Origin: Acidimicrobiales bacterium | Lineage (GTDB): Bacteria; Actinomycetota; Acidimicrobiia; Acidimicrobiales; MedAcidi-G1 | Assembly: GCA_030747595.1 (NCBI GenBank) | Contig: JASLKK010000002.1 | Location: 185,028-249,027 of the forward strand | Direction of reading: 5' to 3' | Length of the DNA stretch: 64,000 bases | Shown: piece by piece, positions 61,867-64,000 of the stretch | Numbering within the stretch: the first letter of the stretch is position 1 | Layout: each line of letters starts with the position of its first letter | The notes under the pieces: model-generated | What the model was told of the DNA's origin: nothing | Database searches by the model: none | The model's input: the letters and a program-made list of their open reading frames with translations, nothing else | Position numbers and translations under genes: made by a program

Positions 61867-62846
61867 GCCTGCTCGTCATCTGCGACCACGATCGCGGCAC
61901 CCTGTCGGACGCCTCGCTGGAGGCACTCACCTTCGGGCGCCCCCTGGCGGTGGCGGCCGGTCTCGAGATGGCCGCGGTGGTCATCGGCGAGGGCGCCGAT
62001 TCCGCAGCAGCCGGTCTAGGCGCGTATGGCGCGTCGACCGTGCATGTCGCATCTCATCCGTTGTTGACCGACTTCGGCCCCGAGGCCTGGGGCGAGACGG
62101 TGGTCCAACTGGTACGAGGCACCGGGGCCACTGCGGTGCTGGCCTGCGGCACCGATCGGGGCAACGAGGTGGTGGCCCAGGTGGCCGCCCGCCTAGATCA
62201 GCCGTTCGTGGCCAACTGCCGAACCGTCGACCCGACGGGCGATGGCTCCGGGAACTGGACCATGACCCGCGTCCAGTGGGGCGGTTCGCTACTCGAGGAC
62301 GCCGCCCTTACCGCCGAGATCCACCTGGTGACAGTGGCCCATCACTCAGTGGAGGGGGTCGCCGCTGAGGCACCGGCTTCCGGCACCATGGTGTCGTTCG
62401 TCCCCGAACTCGATGATGCGTTGGCCCGCACCGTGGTAGCCGATCGGGTCGTCCTGACTAGGGGCATCACCCTGTCCACCGCACCGGTGGTGGTAGGTGG
62501 CGGCCGTGGCGTGGGGTCGGCCGAGGCGTTCGCTCCGTTAGAAGAACTGGCCGGCGAGCTCGGCGGCGTGGTGGGTTGTTCCCGTGCCGTCACGAACAAC
62601 GGCTGGCGGCCCCACAGCGATCAGGTCGGACAGACCGGCACCCGGATCGCCCCGGAGATCTACATCGCCAGCGGCATCTCGGGCGCCATCCAGCACTGGG
62701 TGGGCGCCATGGCGGCCAAGAACATCCTGGCCATCAACACCGACGGTGAGGCCAACATGGTCACCCGGGCCGGGCATGCGGTAATCGGCGACCTGCACCA
62801 GGTCATTCCGGCCATCACCGAAGAAGTTCGACGTCGCCGAGGTTGA
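61863..62846 (+). CDS. etfA: Electron transfer flavoprotein alpha subunit
   Basis: A 327-residue EtfA. The C-terminal FAD domain is complete: VVGGGRGVGSAEAF, then GCSRAVTNNGWRPHSDQVGQTG, and the diagnostic LYIAxGISGAIQH-type block (here EIYIASGISGAIQHWVGAM) followed by ILAINTDGEANM. The acyl-CoA dehydrogenases at 5609 and the amine dehydrogenase at 58557 are possible donors; adjacency favours the latter. ATGA overlap with etfB. A strong stem-loop lies 23 nt after its stop. Confidence 0.95.
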   Translation: MSLLVICDHDRGTLSDASLEALTFGRPLAVAAGLEMAAVVIGEGADSAAAGLGAYGASTVHVASHPLLTDFGPEAWGETVVQLVRGTGATAVLACGTDRGNEVVAQVAARLDQPFVANCRTVDPTGDGSGNWTMTRVQWGGSLLEDAALTAEIHLVTVAHHSVEGVAAEAPASGTMVSFVPELDDALARTVVADRVVLTRGITLSTAPVVVGGGRGVGSAEAFAPLEELAGELGGVVGCSRAVTNNGWRPHSDQVGQTGTRIAPEIYIASGISGAIQHWVGAMAAKNILAINTDGEANMVTRAGHAVIGDLHQVIPAITEEVRRRRG

Positions 62847-62869
62847 GCGTCGGGCCGGTCATCGAAATG

Positions 62870-62902
62870 ATGGTCAACTCAGCCACAGACTGAGTTGACC
62901 AT
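62870..62902. terminator. Strong 13-bp perfect stem-loop after etfA
   Basis: ATGGTCAACTCAG, 7-nt loop CCACAGA, CTGAGTTGACCAT: both 13-nt arms are exact. It begins 23 nt after the etfA stop and lies between convergent genes (DUF1015 ends at 63045). It lacks a T-run, common in actinobacteria, and would fold in either transcript, so a bidirectional terminator is likely. The remaining ~140 nt to the DUF1015 stop show nothing clear. Confidence 0.65.
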
Positions 62903-63044
62903 CCACACGGCGTCGGCCCGATCCGGGTCGCCGAGACCCACCGGCGTTAACCGTCGACCGGAAACTGCAGTACCGCCCGTTGTGCATGTGCCCCGGTCAC
63001 GGGTTGGTCGCCTCGTGTCGGAGTCGACGGACGTCGATCACCGG

Positions 63045-64000
63045 TCAGTTCTCACCGGCCCCGGCTGTGGTCTCTCGGTCGAGGCGGCGGACGAAGACGC
63101 CGGATCGGGGCTTGGGCTCAAAATACGATGACTTGGGAGGCATGAGTCCGTCCTCGTCAGCCACGGCCATCATCTCAGCCACCGACGTGGCATGCAGGAC
63201 GAAGCCGACGCGGCCATCGGCGTCGCAGCGTGCGACCAGTGCGCCGATGCCCACCGGCTCGGGCACGTAGTCGATCATCGGGTCACTCCCCGGATCGGTG
63301 ATGCCCATCACGGGTGCCAGGATCCCGTCCTGAAGCCGGGACACGTCCAACTGGTCGACGGCCCGGTTACCCGACGCGGCCGGCAGGTCCATGGAGAACC
63401 AGCGGCCACCCACGTACACCCCAATCGCACCAGCGCCATCAGGCCGGGCCTCGGAGACGTCGGCACACGGTACGAGGGGGCCGACGGCCGTCAGGGCCTC
63501 GACGAGGTCGTCGGTTGAGCGGCCGGCACGATCACCGACCCGGCGGTGGGCAGCCAGAACCTGCATCTCGGCATCAGGGAACAGGACGGCCTGAGTCCAC
63601 TGCAGCGGATGGTCGTCACCGATATCGGGATTCCGATGTCGGGCCTCCACGGCGGCCGCCAGTCGGTGGTGGCCGTCGGTGACGTACAGCGGTCGGTCAC
63701 CCATGGCGGCTACGAGGGCATCGGCAGCCTTACCGGACAGCGCCCAGATCGTCTGATGGATGCCGTCACCGTCGGCTTCCAGCACTGGTTCAGTGGCGCA
63801 ACCGGCGATGATCGCCGCGTCTAGCACCGCATCGGTCCGATAGGTGAGCGAGATGGGGCTGGACGACATGCCCAACTCCAACAGGTGCCTGGTCAGCAGG
63901 TCGGCCCTCCCGGGACGTACCGCCTCGTGGCGCAACACCCGGCGGTCGCCCGGCTCGGTTACCGGCACCAAGCCCATCACGCCGGTCTGGACGTGGTCGC
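63045..64000 (-). CDS. DUF1015 family protein, N-terminus beyond the window
   Basis: The frame continues past base 64000 on the minus strand (the last codons read DHVQTG before MGLVPV), so about 318 C-terminal residues are seen. DUF1015 blocks are clear: VLRHEAV, GDRPLYVTDGHHRLAAAVEAR, LPAASGNRAVDQLDVSRLQDGIL and the closing GFVLHATSVAEMMAVADEDGLMPPKSSYFEPKPRSGVFVRRL. The HHR-type motif and MPPKSTYF are invariant in the family, whose members are thought to act as enzymes or kinase-like proteins but lack firm function. In actinomycetes it often lies near HAD-hydrolase genes, not visible here. Confidence 0.88.
   Translation of the reverse strand, partial: DHVQTGVMGLVPVTEPGDRRVLRHEAVRPGRADLLTRHLLELGMSSSPISLTYRTDAVLDAAIIAGCATEPVLEADGDGIHQTIWALSGKAADALVAAMGDRPLYVTDGHHRLAAAVEARHRNPDIGDDHPLQWTQAVLFPDAEMQVLAAHRRVGDRAGRSTDDLVEALTAVGPLVPCADVSEARPDGAGAIGVYVGGRWFSMDLPAASGNRAVDQLDVSRLQDGILAPVMGITDPGSDPMIDYVPEPVGIGALVARCDADGRVGFVLHATSVAEMMAVADEDGLMPPKSSYFEPKPRSGVFVRRLDRETTAGAGEN

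Noticed and set aside
1-64000. tRNA or rRNA genes, CRISPR arrays, insertion sequences, prophage or integration sites
   Set aside because: No tRNA-like clover, repeat-spacer array, transposase, integrase or flanking direct repeats were seen on reading; a covariance-model search would be needed to exclude small structured RNAs.

Overview
The window is high-G+C, densely packed chromosomal DNA with many 1-4 nt start/stop overlaps. An F420-type LLM oxidoreductase, four cytochrome P450s, a ferredoxin, a TTC38-type TPR protein, family III CoA-transferases and acyl-CoA dehydrogenases suggest an aerobic heterotrophic actinomycete, probably an Acidimicrobiia-like (possibly marine) lineage. That placement is inference. 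I saw no rRNA, tRNA, CRISPR, insertion sequence or phage gene, and no gene-free stretch longer than 300 bases.

Layout. (1) 1-4019: the end of a branched-chain amino acid type ABC importer (binding protein, LivF, LivH, and a LivM-LivG fusion). (2) 4069-15620: a PuuD-like gamma-glutamyl hydrolase divergent from a GntR-led run of ten coupled genes (acyl-CoA dehydrogenase, Zn alcohol dehydrogenase, glutamine-synthetase-like ligase, P450, ferredoxin, TTC38-like protein, P450, family III CoA-transferase, and an acyl-CoA dehydrogenase homologue with the residue pattern of 3-sulfinopropionyl-CoA desulfinase). (3) 15777-25525: a second glutamine-synthetase-like ligase and an SDR; a MarR regulator with a PLP decarboxylase; a homoprotocatechuate-type extradiol ring-cleavage set (HpaD-like, FAH-family, cupin, FAD hydroxylase); and a P450 with a class I amidotransferase. 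(4) 25587-29389: a phospholipase D-like protein, RmuC and a phosphotransferase. (5) 29510-40940: a pyrimidine/beta-amino-acid catabolic run (beta-ureidopropionase, omega-aminotransferase, dihydropyrimidinase, (methyl)malonate-semialdehyde dehydrogenase, F420-type oxidoreductase, AA_synth protein, 3-hydroxyisobutyrate-dehydrogenase-like) followed by a four-gene NMT1/THI5-like importer with two different permeases. (6) 41132-43303: two membrane proteins. (7) 43272-62846: a one-carbon/demethylation island, described below. (8) 63045-64000: a DUF1015 gene running off the end.

How region 7 may work. An MttB-superfamily methyltransferase without pyrrolysine, a corrinoid protein, a methyl-tetrahydrofolate:corrinoid methyltransferase and a [2Fe-2S]/ASKHA reductive activator form a complete corrinoid methyl-transfer set. 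It is packed with two small uncharacterised proteins (DUF1638 and the 'virulence factor' family). A MetF-like reductase and formate-tetrahydrofolate ligase lie downstream on the same strand, an FMN/FeS Old-Yellow-Enzyme dehydrogenase follows, and on the other side lie an IclR regulator, a dimethylglycine/sarcosine dehydrogenase-GcvT protein and both ETF subunits. Together they could strip methyl groups from a quaternary amine (glycine betaine or proline betaine are the obvious candidates) into folate, oxidise the product further, and recover ATP and formate. The substrate is inferred.

Regulation. Several non-coding palindromes look like operators: a perfect 22-bp repeat and a weaker partner flanking the MarR-decarboxylase pair, a repeated TTCCCGC-type site before the IclR gene, a near-identical CTGACG-type palindrome at both the OYE gene and the dimethylglycine dehydrogenase/SDR promoter, and a TGAATA-type palindrome before the GntR gene.
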